This document shows, piece by piece, positions 1 to 10,469 of a stretch of DNA of 64,000 bases. Position 1 is the first letter of the stretch, and every line of letters starts with the position of its first letter. The stretch is taken from the NCBI GenBank assembly GCA_028751875.1, contig CM054157.1, forward strand, positions 53,996,229 through 54,060,228. Direction: 5' to 3'. A program made the translations under genes and the position numbers. A model generated the notes under the pieces. The model saw only the letters and a program-made list of their open reading frames with translations. It did no database searches and was not told the DNA's origin. This stretch comes from Rapana venosa. Lineage: Eukaryota > Mollusca > Gastropoda > Neogastropoda > Muricidae.

Positions 1-1433
1 TCTGTACACCTTGAGCTTTGTGGAAAGCTGGATTTTGTGCTGGTTCAAGACACGAGCTCAGAGGCAACGAAGAACTTGACTGGCCTTGCAGATCCTAGCG
101 TTGATCTCTTTATCCAGAGTGTCATCATTGCTGATGGTACTGTTGAGGTACCTGAAATCATCCACTATTTTTAGCTGGGTGCCCTCAATGGAGATAGAGG
201 GGGGAGGGGCGGCTGAAGCAGGCGCTGGCTGAAATAGTACCTCTGTCTTGCCGAGCCTGATAGTGAGCCCAAAAAGGCGAGAGGCTTCTGCGAACTTATC
301 TGTGATGAGCTGTAGGTCAGACTCTTTGTGTGCCATGAGAGCACAGTCATCAGCAAAAAGTGCTTCCAGGATGATCTTCTCCACAACCTTGGTCCTGGCA
401 TTCAGCCAGCGGAGGTCGAACAGTGAGCTGTCAAGTCTGTATTGCAGGTATACCCAAAGGTCTAGGTCCTTGATAGCGTGGTTGAGGGCGCAGGTGAAAA
501 AGAAGTTGAAAAGGACTGGGGCCAGCACAAATCCCTGTTTGACGCTGTTACTGATGTTGAATGGCTCTAATACTTCTCCACCCAAGAGAACCTGCCTAGT
601 CATGTTGTCATGAAACTGGCGTATGGGGTTGACGAACTTGTCTGGGCATCCGAGTTTGGATAGGATGATCCAGAGGGCCTCCCTCTTCACTGTGTCGAAG
701 GCCTTGGTGAGGTCAATGAAGACCACATACAAGTCCATGTTTTGCTATAGACATTTCTCCTGCACTTGCTGGACGGAGAAGATCATGTCCACGGTGCTGC
801 GGTTTGGGTGAAATCCACACTGTTTCCGGCAAGTTTCCTTCAGAAATGTTCTCCATTAAGCGATTGAGGAGGATCCGAGCCAATATTTTCCCAGCAATAG
901 AAAGAAGGGAGATGCCCCGGTAGTTGCCGCAGTCAGCCTTACTACCCTTGTTCTTAAATAGGGAGATGACAGTGGCATCCCTGAAATCTTTGGGCAGTTC
1001 TTCATCTTCCCAAATGCTGGTGAGGAGGGAGTGGAAAGCTGCAAGGGCCACAGGTCCGGCACATTTGAACATCTCTGCTGGGATTCCGTCCATTCTGGGT
1101 GCTTTGCCTGGGCTGGTCTGTCTTATTGCTGCCTTCAATACTTCATCCATAGATGGGTGGGGGGGGGGGGGAGGTCGAGGCAGTGGACAATGGGATTTTG
1201 TGGGATCAGGTCAAGGGCGTGGGGTCTACACTGGAGGGCCTGTTGAGCAAGTTGCTGAAGTGCTCTCTCCATTGTTCATTGATGCTGCTTTTCTCCTTCA
1301 GCAGGGTTGAACGTCTGCTGACAGGAGTGGGGTAGTACATGGCTTGGAAGGTCCATAGACTTCTTTGATGGCACTGAAACAAATTTTGGAGTTCTGCGTG
1401 TCAGTATATACACTCCAGACTGGATCAGACTCA
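1..1433 (-). mobile_element. LINE A, left copy: RTE-like non-LTR retrotransposon fragment (cut by window edge)
   Basis: This minus-strand piece of a retrotransposon polyprotein reads from the linker before the reverse transcriptase (RT) through the palm. Visible in order are 'NSKICFSAIKEVYGPSKP' (near 1400), a 'SNLLNRPS' block, 'GKAPRMDGIPAEMFK' (near 1090), 'DCGNYRGISLLSIAGKILA' (near 910), 'DLYVVFIDLTKAFDTVKRE' (near 700) and the catalytic FADD box at 346-357, then the 'RYLNSTISNDDTLDKEI' thumb block. The frame breaks near 725 and around 1150-1260. A poly-G/C run at 1157-1168 sits in the linker. The element runs off the left edge, so its 3' end is not visible. It is not functional as written. 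The RTE assignment is provisional and rests on remembered RT block style. An inverted copy lies at 44225-45975. Confidence 0.85.
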
Positions 1434-3081
1434 TTTCTAGCCTGCACCTCCTGATCCCCAGTTCACTGGCACTCCTCTTTTTTCCTTTTATTCCACAAGT
1501 GAAAAAGAAATCATGACAATTCTGAAGGAAATGACTATAAAATCATGCAACCTTGATCCCATACCTGCTCCTGTTTTCTCACAATGCCTTCCACAACTTG
1601 TACTTTATATCACTAAAATAGTAAACTCATCTCTTCTGTCAGGACATTTTCCTCAAGCACTTAAAACCGCAATAGTCACACCTCTACTGAAAAAGCACGA
1701 CCTAGATCCCAACATCCTGAAGAATTATAAACCTGTCTCAAACTTACCCTTTGTCTCTAAATTACTAGAAAAATTTGTTCCCAAATAGCTCAACAGTCCC
1801 CTTCATTCCAATGATCTCCTTCCCCCTTTTCAATCTGCCTATTGCCCCAACCACAGCACCGAAACCACCCTAGTCCATATTTAGATACACTTCTATATGC
1901 TTCTGATGCAGGAAAAATCTCCCTCCTCACTCTTCTTGACTTATCTGCAGCCTTTTACACTATAAATCACTCAATTTTTCTTTCTCTCCTCCAAACTACG
2001 TTTGGTATGAATGGCACAGCCCTCACCTGGTTTACTTCATACCTCACAGACAGATTCCAGAAAGTTATTGTAAACAATATTCAATCAAAACCTGTCAAAA
2101 TGGTTTGTAGAGTCCCACAGGGAACAGTCTTGGGCCCTGTTCTCTTTATTCTCTACACTGCTCCACTCTCACATATAATAAACAACCACCATATTGATCA
2201 TCATTTCTATGCCGATGACACTCAGTTTCAGTGCAGTGATACTGTTGAAAACTTGCCTTCCCTCCTGACAAATATGTCCTACTGCCTTTCAAGACCTTCA
2301 AAACTGGATGACTCCGAAAAAGTTACAACTTAATGCTGATAAAACCGAAGCCATGCTCATAGGGACCCAACATAAACTTTCCTCCATCACAACATCAATA
2401 GAATTCGGCAGTGCCTCAGTTCCTTTGTCGAACTCTGTGAAGTATTTAGGTGTAGTTCTTGACAACACACTCTCTATGAAAAATATCATCACCCAGACCT
2501 GCCAATCTTGCTATCAACTACAGCGCATAAGTGCGATTCGCAAGTATCTGTCCACTGATGCAACTTCCAAGCTCGTCACATATTTCATTCTTTCACGTTT
2601 AGACTACTGTAATTCTCTTTTGGTTGGCCTACCAGCATCATCCATCCACTCTCTTCAAAACATACAAAACTCTGCAGCTCGACTGGTCCTAAGAAAGAAA
2701 AAATCCAAATACATCACTCCTCTTCTGCAATCTCTTCACTGACTGCCTGTCTCACAAAGACTGAAGTATAAGATCAATACCCTCTGTTTCAAATGTCTCC
2801 ACAAATCTGCACCATCTTATCTTTGTAACTGTCTTCATCTGTACACTCCATCCCGTTCGCTTCGTTCAGCCGCAGATACTTTGTGCTCTCGAACAATCAG
2901 ATTCAAACAAACCACTGTTGGCTGTCGATCTTTCTCTGTTTCTGGTCCGTCCATCTGGAATGACCTTCCTCTTTCACTTTGCCAAAAACCTTCACTTGAT
3001 ACCTTCAAATCCAGCCTCAAAACACACTTATTTCCTTCCTGACACTCAGCATCCTTCATCTCCTTAGTGTGTTCGCGGGGG

Positions 3082-3096
3082 GGTGTGTGTGTATGT

Positions 3097-3142
<46 letters not shown>

Positions 3143-3150
3143 GTGTGTGC
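3082..3150. repeat. (GT)n microsatellite in the LINE B 3' UTR
   Basis: An interrupted GT dinucleotide tract preceded by a short G run. The same position in both other L2 copies (34142-34176 and 42551-42632) carries the complementary CA tract, so the microsatellite belongs to the element. Confidence 0.95.
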
Positions 3151-3280
3151 ACGTACGCATGCATACATTTGAAATATGTTATTTATTATATTTGAGGAAA
3201 GTTGCATGCGCGTGAATGAGCTGAGAGCAAGTGCTTCGATTTGTTTGTTTTACAAGATTCAGCGCTATATAAATTCCATA

Positions 3281-3312
<32 letters not shown>

Positions 3313-3345
3313 TGAGTATTATTATTAGTATTATTATTATACTAG
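3281..3345. repeat. (TAG)n/(TTA)n terminal repeat of LINE B
   Basis: Trinucleotide tail at the 3' terminus of the L2-like element, directly after 'gcgctatataaattccata'. The right-arm copy ends in a longer (ATA)n tract at 42309-42419. Confidence 0.9.
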
Positions 3346-3384
3346 GGCTATCTGAGTCGAGACTTTTAGACCACATATTGGACA

Positions 3385-6045
3385 CTGATATTTATATTTC
3401 AGGGTATTAAATCCTGCGTAAAGATAAACAAAACCCCAAAGAAACAGAAATCCTAATCTATATTAGTGAGACCAGAACCTTCAAGCGTCTTCTCCAAATT
3501 TGACCATGATGATTTCGAATCCATATGGATTGACGTTTCTATAAAAGGTGCCCAACCGAGTGTAATTGTGATCTGCTATAGGAACTTAGCAAAAAGAAAA
3601 AAACTAGAGTGACAAATTTGACTCCATGATGAATACAGTCCTATTAGAATCAGACGGAAATGATCTTATTAGGAGACTTTATTGTTGATCTTGCAAACCT
3701 AAATAATCAATGGACACATTTAATAAATTCATACAACCACCACCAACTAGTTAATTTATCCATGAGAGTCACACCTAACTGAAGCACAATAATTGACCAT
3801 ATCTATGTATCTAACTGTAACAACATTGTTGAAATGTGTATCCCAGTCTATAACTGCAGCAATCACTACCCTATCTGTATCATGGGGTCCAAAAAACGAA
3901 CAAAAATCCCCAAACCTCGCCACAAAACTATATCATATCGTTCCCATGCTAAATTTGATGAGAATTTTTTCCTTTAAGATGTGAGCAACTCCATTCTTTC
4001 GGAAGCATTCAGCATTACTGATCCAGACTTAGCCATAGAATTTTGGAGAAAAAACCAAACTTTCACTGCTATTTACAACAAACATACCCCACTAAAAATC
4101 ATTAGGATCAAATATACCCCAAAACCACCTTGGCTCACTAAGGAACTAGAAGAAGCATGCTATCTTAGAGACATTTTAAAAGAACATAAATAATATGAAG
4201 AGTCAAAAAATTAGGAAATGCCATAAACTCACTAAAACGTCGAGAAAAAAGAAATATTTCCAAGACTTACTATCTACCAAACAAAACTCAAAGACTGTAT
4301 GGCGAGCCATAAATCAAATAACTAGCAAACAAGCATCTCCCAAAACAAATGTAATCAAAAACATTACTGCTGAACAACTTAACAATCATTTCATTAATGT
4401 CTCTACTAACATCATTAGAAATGATAAATCAAAGTCCAATAAACTCAATGAACTAAAACAATACTTGAAAGGAAAGCACACTCATTCAAAACTTCACATT
4501 CCATTTATGTGTGTTCTTGAGGTCTATGGTTACCTAACTCATCTCAAACAATCAAGAACGCAAGGTCTTGATGGAATAGAAAGCAAAATATTGAAGCTAT
4601 CAGCTCCAGTTATCACAGACACACTAACGTATATATTTAACTTTTGTCTTGAAAAAACACATTTCCCCAATGCCTTCAAAACAGCTAAAGTAATCCCCAT
4701 CTACAAGTCTGGTGATACTTCAGACCCTTCAAACTATAAACCAATTTCCATCATATATATCCTTTCTAAACCCTTCGAACAACATAAAAACAATCACCTA
4801 GTCCGTCATTTAGATACTACCAACTTATTCACCCTAATCAGTCTTGATTTAGACAAGGTCACTCATGTCATATTGCCTGATTAGTATGTAGACAACTGGC
4901 TATCTAACATTAATGACAAAAAATTTTGTTGAGTACTATTTGTACATCTCAAAAAAGCTTTGTCACAATTGACCACACACTTCTCATAAAAAACTAGACC
5001 TGTACCACTTCTCTACCAATACCTTAGAACTACTTGCTTCGTATTTAGAAAACAGACAACAGTGTGTCTCAATAGGTACAACTACATCAAAACTACAGGC
5101 AATCAATTATGGAGTACCACAAGGATCCATACTAGGACTTATTATCTTTTCATTATACATAAACGATCTCACTCTCCACATCAAATCCAAATGCGAACTA
5201 TTTGCTGATGACACAACTATTTATACGAGCCACAATAACCTAAACTCTTTAGCAGACGCATTAAAAAAATGTGTTGATCAGCTGATGGAATAGACCGAAC
5301 TAAACCATATGTCTTTACACCCCCAAAAACAAAATGCATCCTTATTACCACCAGACAAAAGTGTCAAAACTTAACCCATGAACTTACTCCTATCAAAAAT
5401 GAAAAGGAAGTAATTGAACAAACCTATCACCACAAGGTTCTAGGGGTAACAATTGATGAAAATCTCAGTTGGTTCTACCACATATCTCATCTATGCAAAT
5501 ACATGTCCCAAAGAGTATACCAACTTTCTAAAATCAAGCACTTTCTTGACTTTCATTCAAGGAAACTATTCTTCCAATCTTATTTACAATCCTCAATAGA
5601 ATATGCTGCTACCCTGTGAGATTCTGCTAGTGCAAACACTATGAAACCGTTACTGAGTCTATATAAATGTGCTCTCAAACTAGTCCTTTGAAAAAAGACA
5701 AGCTTATTAGAAGCCCACCATACTCAATTAAATACTCTCCCCTTACACAAAAGATTAAACTATAACAAAGGAGTCATGATATTCAAGATCATGACAGGAA
5801 CTGTTCCATCATACTTAAAAGACAAATTCCCCCTAAACCAATCCAGAAATACTATAAAGCCTAGTGTCCCAATTCCAAGAATAGACTTATTCAAATCTAG
5901 TTCACTATTCAGGCCTTACGCTGTGGAACTCCCTTCCTGATACAGTTAAACAACATCAATCAATAACAATCTACATAAGTCAATCATCAACTCACTTGAG
6001 ACATCAACAATAACAAACCACAGTCCATAGCCTTAAAAATAAAGT
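3385..6045 (+). mobile_element. LINE C1, left copy: CR1-group non-LTR retrotransposon, 5'-truncated
   Basis: The remnant starts inside the endonuclease domain: 'IWIDVSIKGAQPSVIVICYR' near 3525 can be read. It continues through 'DLAIEFWRKNQTFTAIYNKH' (4030), 'SKTVWRAINQITSKQ' (4290), 'SRTQGLDGIESKILKLSAPV' (4550), 'AKVIPIYKSGDTSDPSNYKP' (4690), 'YGVPQGSILGLIIFSLYIND' (5110) and the FADD box at 5200-5211. The C-terminal thumb (about 5420-5700) reads 'HHKVLGVTIDENLSWFYH' and 'IKHFLDFHSRKLFFQSYLQS'. Many stops and frameshifts make it inactive. LINE E (7340-12895) and LINE C2 (14085-17880) belong to the same broad family and lie in the same orientation. An inverted copy lies at 39640-42270. Confidence 0.88.
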
Positions 6046-6150
6046 TGGATGTTCTCCCTTACCTATCTGCCCTTTTCATCTTACCTATCTGACCTGCCCT
6101 TCCCCTTCACCTGTCTATCTGCCAGACGTTTTCTTCTATCTCTCTCACTC

Positions 6151-6240
<90 letters not shown>

Positions 6241-6265
6241 CTCTCTCTCTCTCTCTCCCTTTCAA
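6046..6265. repeat. (CTGT)n/(CT)n microsatellite
   Basis: A pyrimidine tract in which CTGT repeats (about 6151-6192) pass into CT repeats (to about 6258). A complementary (GA)n/(GACA)n block occupies 39389-39515, the matching position of the right arm. Confidence 0.95.
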
Positions 6266-6800
6266 ATTGTCATTGTTGTTGAGTAAGTTAGTTTATCAAA
6301 GTGAAAGCTTTTTAAAAAAACCATACAATATAGTTATAAGAAATATATCTATCATAACAACAATATACATTAATCTGTACGAGTCTAGTCAAAAAGTGTT
6401 GACAGTGGTGATGTGCTGTTTTGAGAATTATATTCAGTATTTTTTTCTATGTCGTTTTTGTTTTGTGTGTTTACAAACAAAAAACATTATCTTTAACACA
6501 CACACACACACACACACACAAACACCCCTCCTTCTCACGCACTCTCTCTCATTCCCCCCACCCCTAACTATCTCTCTCTCTTACTTACAATGTGTAGATG
6601 TTCATTTTATGACTTTAGTAATTTTTTTGCCTTATTGTATGAGTGTATTGGTATTGGGCTTATTTTTTTTTCATGACGTTCATTTTGTACAGTATGTTCG
6701 AAAAGAATATTGATGGTGATCCTGTGCTGTCTTGAGAACTATATAATATATTTAGTATTATCCTTGAAACACACACACACACACACACACACACATATGC
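6266..6800 (+). repeat. Two units of a roughly 200-bp 3'-UTR-like module with (CA)n
   Basis: Two related segments each end in a 'gtgttga..gtggtgat..ctgt.ttgagaa.tatat..agta' motif and a CA tract (6499-6522, 6769-6795). The same module recurs at 13480-13680, 13690-13907, 20190-20290 and 20425-20625, and inverted in the right arm. It usually sits between CT and CA microsatellites downstream of CR1-group LINE 3' ends, so it probably belongs to their 3' UTRs. Confidence 0.7.
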
Positions 6801-6978
6801 TCTCTCTTCCCCCCCCCCCCTCTCTCTCTCTCTCTGTGGGCTGACAGGGTGCATGTGTGGCGCTGATCCAGACGGAGGCATGTATGTTATGCTTCTTACA
6901 GGCGAGTGAGAGCACGTGTACTTACATTTGGATGAATGCATATTTGCTGGACGCGTGCGTGCGTGCGTGCGTGCGTGC

Positions 6979-7015
<37 letters not shown>

Positions 7016-7030
7016 GGCGTGCACACGTAC
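6801..7030. repeat. C-run, (CT)n, (GCGT)n and (GT)n block
   Basis: A C-rich and CT tract (6811-6836) is followed by about 110 bases of non-repetitive sequence, then a GCGT/GT tract at 6953-7015. It matches 38520-38800 in the right arm in reverse complement, including the unique bases between the microsatellites. Confidence 0.85.
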
Positions 7031-7339
7031 TGGTGAACAGACATTGTCGATGTAGGATGATGTCATAAATTGACTACTTGGTGGCTTTGGATTCACGGAC
7101 AGAGAACGTTGGTTCTTATTTCATCATTGATTGACATTTTCTGGTTGCTGAAAAGTTTCTGCCTCCGGAAAATTGTGGATTTTTGGGTGTAATTTTCTGA
7201 TTTCGAGAGTTACTTCTCTTGGTGGGGGTTTTTTCTCTCCCTTTTTTTCCAAATAAGCTCTAGAGTTGTGGATCAGTTGTTTTGGGGTTTTTTTTTTGCT
7301 TTTGCATTATTGTTATCTACCCTTACCTGATTTTCATTT
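7031..7339 (+). other. 5' leader region of LINE E; no coding sequence seen
   Basis: No open frame is recognisable. The sequence is T-rich with several homopolymers and is matched by 38200-38515 in reverse complement. It lies just upstream of the first readable endonuclease block and may be the retrotransposon's 5' UTR. Confidence 0.5.
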
Positions 7340-7954
7340 CTGTCAACTTTCCTAAAAATTATGTCTAACACAATCAAGCCATGGCTATTTAAAGAGGGTC
7401 TACGCATTGGTTCATTTAAACATCAATCAGCAATAAACAAAGTAACAAAATTTTTCATCAATATTATCGAATGCAGGAAAAAAATTTTACTTATTTGGCT
7501 TTTCAGAAAAACACATAGCTTCTCACATTTCTGTACTGATATTTCATAACAGGATATAAAGTAATCGCAGAGATCCTACTCGTTTTCGTGAAACCGGTTT
7601 AGTAGTTTAATTCATGAAAACGATACAGTTAAAAGCATGTGTAATTTAGAACAGCATAGTGTAGAAACAATATGGATAGAAGTTAAAATAAAACAGTTCC
7701 AAGCGTTCTTATATGTTTTCTTTATAAAAATCATAAGAAACTTCAGAGTGAAATTTATAAAATACTATTCTAATGAAATATGACATTAATGAGATTCCAA
7801 AGATATTTTACTATTAGGTGACTTTAACATTGTTTTATTTAAAACTAATAACAGGTGGACACAGACATATGAGTCTTTCAATTTAAAGAAATTAATAAAA
7901 TCACCAACTCGTGTAACTAAAAATTCTAAGGCTTTAATTGACCATATATATGTT
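7340..7954 (+). mobile_element. LINE E, left copy, segment 1 (endonuclease region)
   Basis: 'IKPWLFKEGLRIGSFKHQSA' near 7372 opens the AP-endonuclease domain, continuing through a 'CRDPTRFRETGLVV' block around 7575 and a 'LLGDFNI' block around 7810, where the glycine-aspartate-phenylalanine-asparagine motif of these endonucleases is visible. The element is then interrupted by LINE D at an intact target-site duplication and resumes at 9252. The uninterrupted inverted counterpart lies at 37620-38190. Confidence 0.8.
7941..7954. repeat. Target-site duplication of LINE D (left)
   Basis: The 14-base sequence 'accatatatatgtt' is repeated exactly at 9238-9251 and brackets LINE D. The right arm holds a single empty-site sequence at about 37591-37605. 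Confidence 0.92.
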
Positions 7955-9237
7955 CTTTCTTCTTTCTTCTTTCATCTTCCACTGGTGCCCTTCGGCGTCG
8001 TGGGGAGACACAGACGTCTGTCTGCAGCTAGGCGGGAGGCTTGATGTAGTGACAGGTCATGGGCTCGCAGGGTGTCAGCCACCGAGTCGCTCCATCGTCT
8101 CCTTGGTCTACCTGGTTTCCAGCCATTTAATTTGGTGGTGTATGCCCCTAGGGCTGGTTGGTTGGGCGGATTTTTAGTGAGGTGACCAAACCACCTGATC
8201 CTTTGTTTTTCGATATGGTGGAGAATTGGTGTTAATCCGACCATGTCTCTGATCACCTCTTCTTGATCTTGTCACGTTGGTCTTGTGACAGCTTTTCTCA
8301 GGCAGCGCATTTCACATGTGACCAATTTTCTCTCTAAGGGTTTTGTTAGGGCCCATGTCTGACACTGGTATGTAAGTGTTGGAACGAAGATGGCGTTGAT
8401 GAGTTTTGCCTTGGTGCTCATTGGTATGCTGGAATGTTTTAGAAGGGGGTCGAGTTGGTAACTGACTGCGTTCGCTTTCTGGCATCTTGTTTCTATCTCT
8501 CTGTCCAATTTTCCATCTTCAGTGAAGAGGCTGCCAAGGTATTTAAATTCTTTGGTCTGTTTCAGCTGGGTGCCGTTGATGTTGATGTCCAGCTTTCCTG
8601 GATTTCTGCTGACAGACATAACTTCGGTTTTGGTTATACTGATCTTTATGTCATACCTCTCGCAGCTTGTGTTGAGTTGGTCTGTGTGATATTGAAGAGC
8701 TGCTTTGTTCTGATTCATCAGGGACTGGTCGTTAGCAAATAATAGTTCGTTCAGGGCCTCAAGATCTGGGTTGGCTTCCTTTGTGATCTGGTCCATGTAG
8801 ATCACGAAGAGAAGAAGAGAGAGTATGCAGCCTTGCCTGACCCCTGATGTAACCGGGAACCAGTCGGATGTTCCACTGGCTGTTCAGACTGCACTCATAC
8901 TGTTGGCATAGATTGCTCTGATGTTATCAAGCAACTGCCCCTTCACGTCGTACTGCTCCAGGATCTTCCAGAGCTTGTCTCTGTTGACTCGGTCGAAAGC
9001 TTTTTCTTGGTCAACAAATACTGTATGCAGGTCTTGGTTGTATTCGATGGCTCTTTCACACAGCTGTCGGAGTGCGAAAATGGCATCTGTGCACCCTCTT
9101 CCTTTCCGAAAGCCAAACTGGGCATTGCTCAGTAGGTTGTCTGCTTTGGCTCTTGTGCGATGTTCCAGAATCTTTGCATACATTTTCCCTACATGGCTGA
9201 GAAGTGAAATGCCTCTGTAGGTGCTGCAGACTGCAGC
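7955..9237 (-). mobile_element. LINE D: 5'-truncated RTE-like insertion, left arm only
   Basis: A minus-strand retrotransposon begins within the RT at 'MYAKILEHRTRAKADNLLSN' (near 9180). It continues with 'AQFGFRKGRGCTDAIFALRQ', 'DLHTVFVDQEKAFDRVNRDK', a 'SGVRQGCILS' block near 8850, 'IYMDQITKEANPDLEALNEL' and the C-terminal 'RIRWFGHLTKNPPNQPALGA' (near 8200) and 'GRPRRRWSDSVADTLRAHDL'. The catalytic box reads FAND (8728-8739) instead of FADD. The 3' end is a GAAA/GAA-type repeat (7955-7975). With exact 14-bp flanking duplications this is a textbook 5'-truncated target-primed insertion. It interrupts LINE E. A second copy of the family lies at 51580-52480. Confidence 0.9.
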
Positions 9238-9251
9238 ACCATATATATGTT
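9238..9251. repeat. Target-site duplication of LINE D (right)
   Basis: Second copy of the 14-base duplication. LINE E sequence resumes within it. Confidence 0.92.
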
Positions 9252-10465
9252 AATAACCAAAATTCAATCATAGAAATAAATGTTCCAATATTTGGTTGTA
9301 GTGATCATTTCCCCATCTGTGTTACATGGTGTAAAAAAGGGTTAAAATTTCCAAAAATGAATCACAAAATTATCACTTATAGGAATTTTTCTAATTTTGA
9401 TAATAATGAATTTCTTTCAGATCTATTAAACTCGCCTTTAAACCATGTATATCAGTGTACTGACCTAATCAGTCCATAGAACTATGGTTTCAATATTTTT
9501 TACAGTTTTTATAAAAGAATGCTCCACTTCAAATAAAAGAGTCAACTACAAATCCAAACCTCTATGGGTGACAAAAGAAATACAAAACATATTTATAAAA
9601 GAGATTATTATTTGAAAAAAGGAAGGAATCAAGATATAAAAAGCAAAGAAATTATGTAACCTACCTATATGCGCTGAAAAAAAGAAATACTCGAAGATCT
9701 AATCAACAAAAAGAAAGACAGCAAGTCTGTATGGAAAGCTGTCAACCTTCTTACAAAAAGAATTGTAATAAAACAGGAAAACGTTTTTAGAGAAATCTCT
9801 GCAGATGGCTTTTTAAACCACCACTTTGCAATATCTCAGATGGAATTTAAAAAACAATGATAACTCAAAAACTAATGACTTGAATGTCTTAGAAGCATTC
9901 TGCTGCAACAAAAATATTAATTCTGAACTAAGAATTCCATGTATGACTGTGCATGAAGTATTTACTGCTTTAAAAAGTATGAAACAAACAGCAACTTGTG
10001 GCCTAGATGGCTTGAATGGTAGAATCTTGAAATTAGCTGCACCAGTTATAGCTGACAAACTTACCTACATCTACAATCTTTGTATAAGGAAAAAATACAT
10101 TTCAAAATATGTTTAAGCAGAGTAAAATTATTCCTTTGGTTAAATCAGGAGATCGAACAGACCCCTCTAACTATAGACCCATCTCAATTCTATCTGTCCT
10201 TTCAAAACTATTAAAGAAACACATTAATAAATGTCTACTTACTAATTTAAACAAAAACAGCCTTATTCTTCCCAATCAGTCTGGGTTCAAAGCAAATCAC
10301 TCAAGCCACACTGCTCTTGTAAAAGTTATAGACAGATGGTTAGTTAATATGAATAAAAAGGAATTTACTGGAGTTCTTTTTATAGATTTTGCAAAGGCTT
10401 TTGATGTTATCGACCACAATCTGCTAATAAGGAAACTTGTATATTACAAACTATCCTCTGATACC
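9252..10465 (+). mobile_element. LINE E, left copy, segment 2 (linker and N-terminal RT)
   Basis: It resumes with 'FSNFDNNEFLSDLLNSPLNH' (near 9385). It then reads 'CGLDGLNGRILKLAAPVIAD' (10000), 'SKIIPLVKSGDRTDPSNYRP' (10120), 'LILPNQSGFKANHSSHTALV' (10260) and 'FTGVLFIDFAKAFDVIDHNL' (10365). Frames are relatively open from 9826 to 10492. A frameshift lies near 10100. The element is cut again at 10466-10469 (TTAA) by a piggyBac element and resumes at 11953. Inverted counterpart: 36200-37590. Confidence 0.88.
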
Positions 10466-10469
10466 TTAA
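10466..10469. repeat. TTAA target site (left) of the piggyBac element
   Basis: One of two TTAA copies flanking the element. The right arm carries a single TTAA at 36199-36202 in otherwise collinear sequence. Confidence 0.9.

Larger units (their letters stand above)
1440..3345 (+). mobile_element. LINE B, left copy: L2-like non-LTR retrotransposon, 5'-truncated
   Basis: The plus-strand RT remnant begins near 'KSCNLDPIPAPVFSQCLP' (1540) and continues with 'NYKPVSNLPFVSKLLEKFV', 'LLTLLDLSAAFYTINHSIF' (1925), 'VPQGTVLGPVLFILYTAPL' (2115), the catalytic YADD box (2208-2219), 'SVKYLGVVLDNTLSMKNII', 'ILSRLDYCNSLLVGLPASS' and the C-terminal 'SIWNDLPLSLCQKP'. These blocks are characteristic of the L2 group of the CR1 superfamily. 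Frames break near 1787 and 2330, and a stop falls at 2740. The 3' UTR contains (GT)n, then a 'gcgctatataaattc' segment, and ends in (TAG)n/(TTA)n, the expected simple-repeat tail. It starts immediately after LINE A and has lost its endonuclease domain. An inverted copy lies at 42300-44222 and a shorter third copy at 33940-34735. Confidence 0.9.

Noticed and set aside
248..613. Plus-strand frame opposite LINE A
   Set aside because: Antisense shadow of the RT coding strand, which has the conserved blocks. No independent features.
2835..3164. Minus-strand frame with a His/Thr-rich start
   Set aside because: Translation of the (GT)n tract plus antisense of the L2 C-terminus.
6120..6262. CRISPR-like array of short repeats
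   Set aside because: The repeats are uninterrupted microsatellites without spacers, in a eukaryotic sequence.
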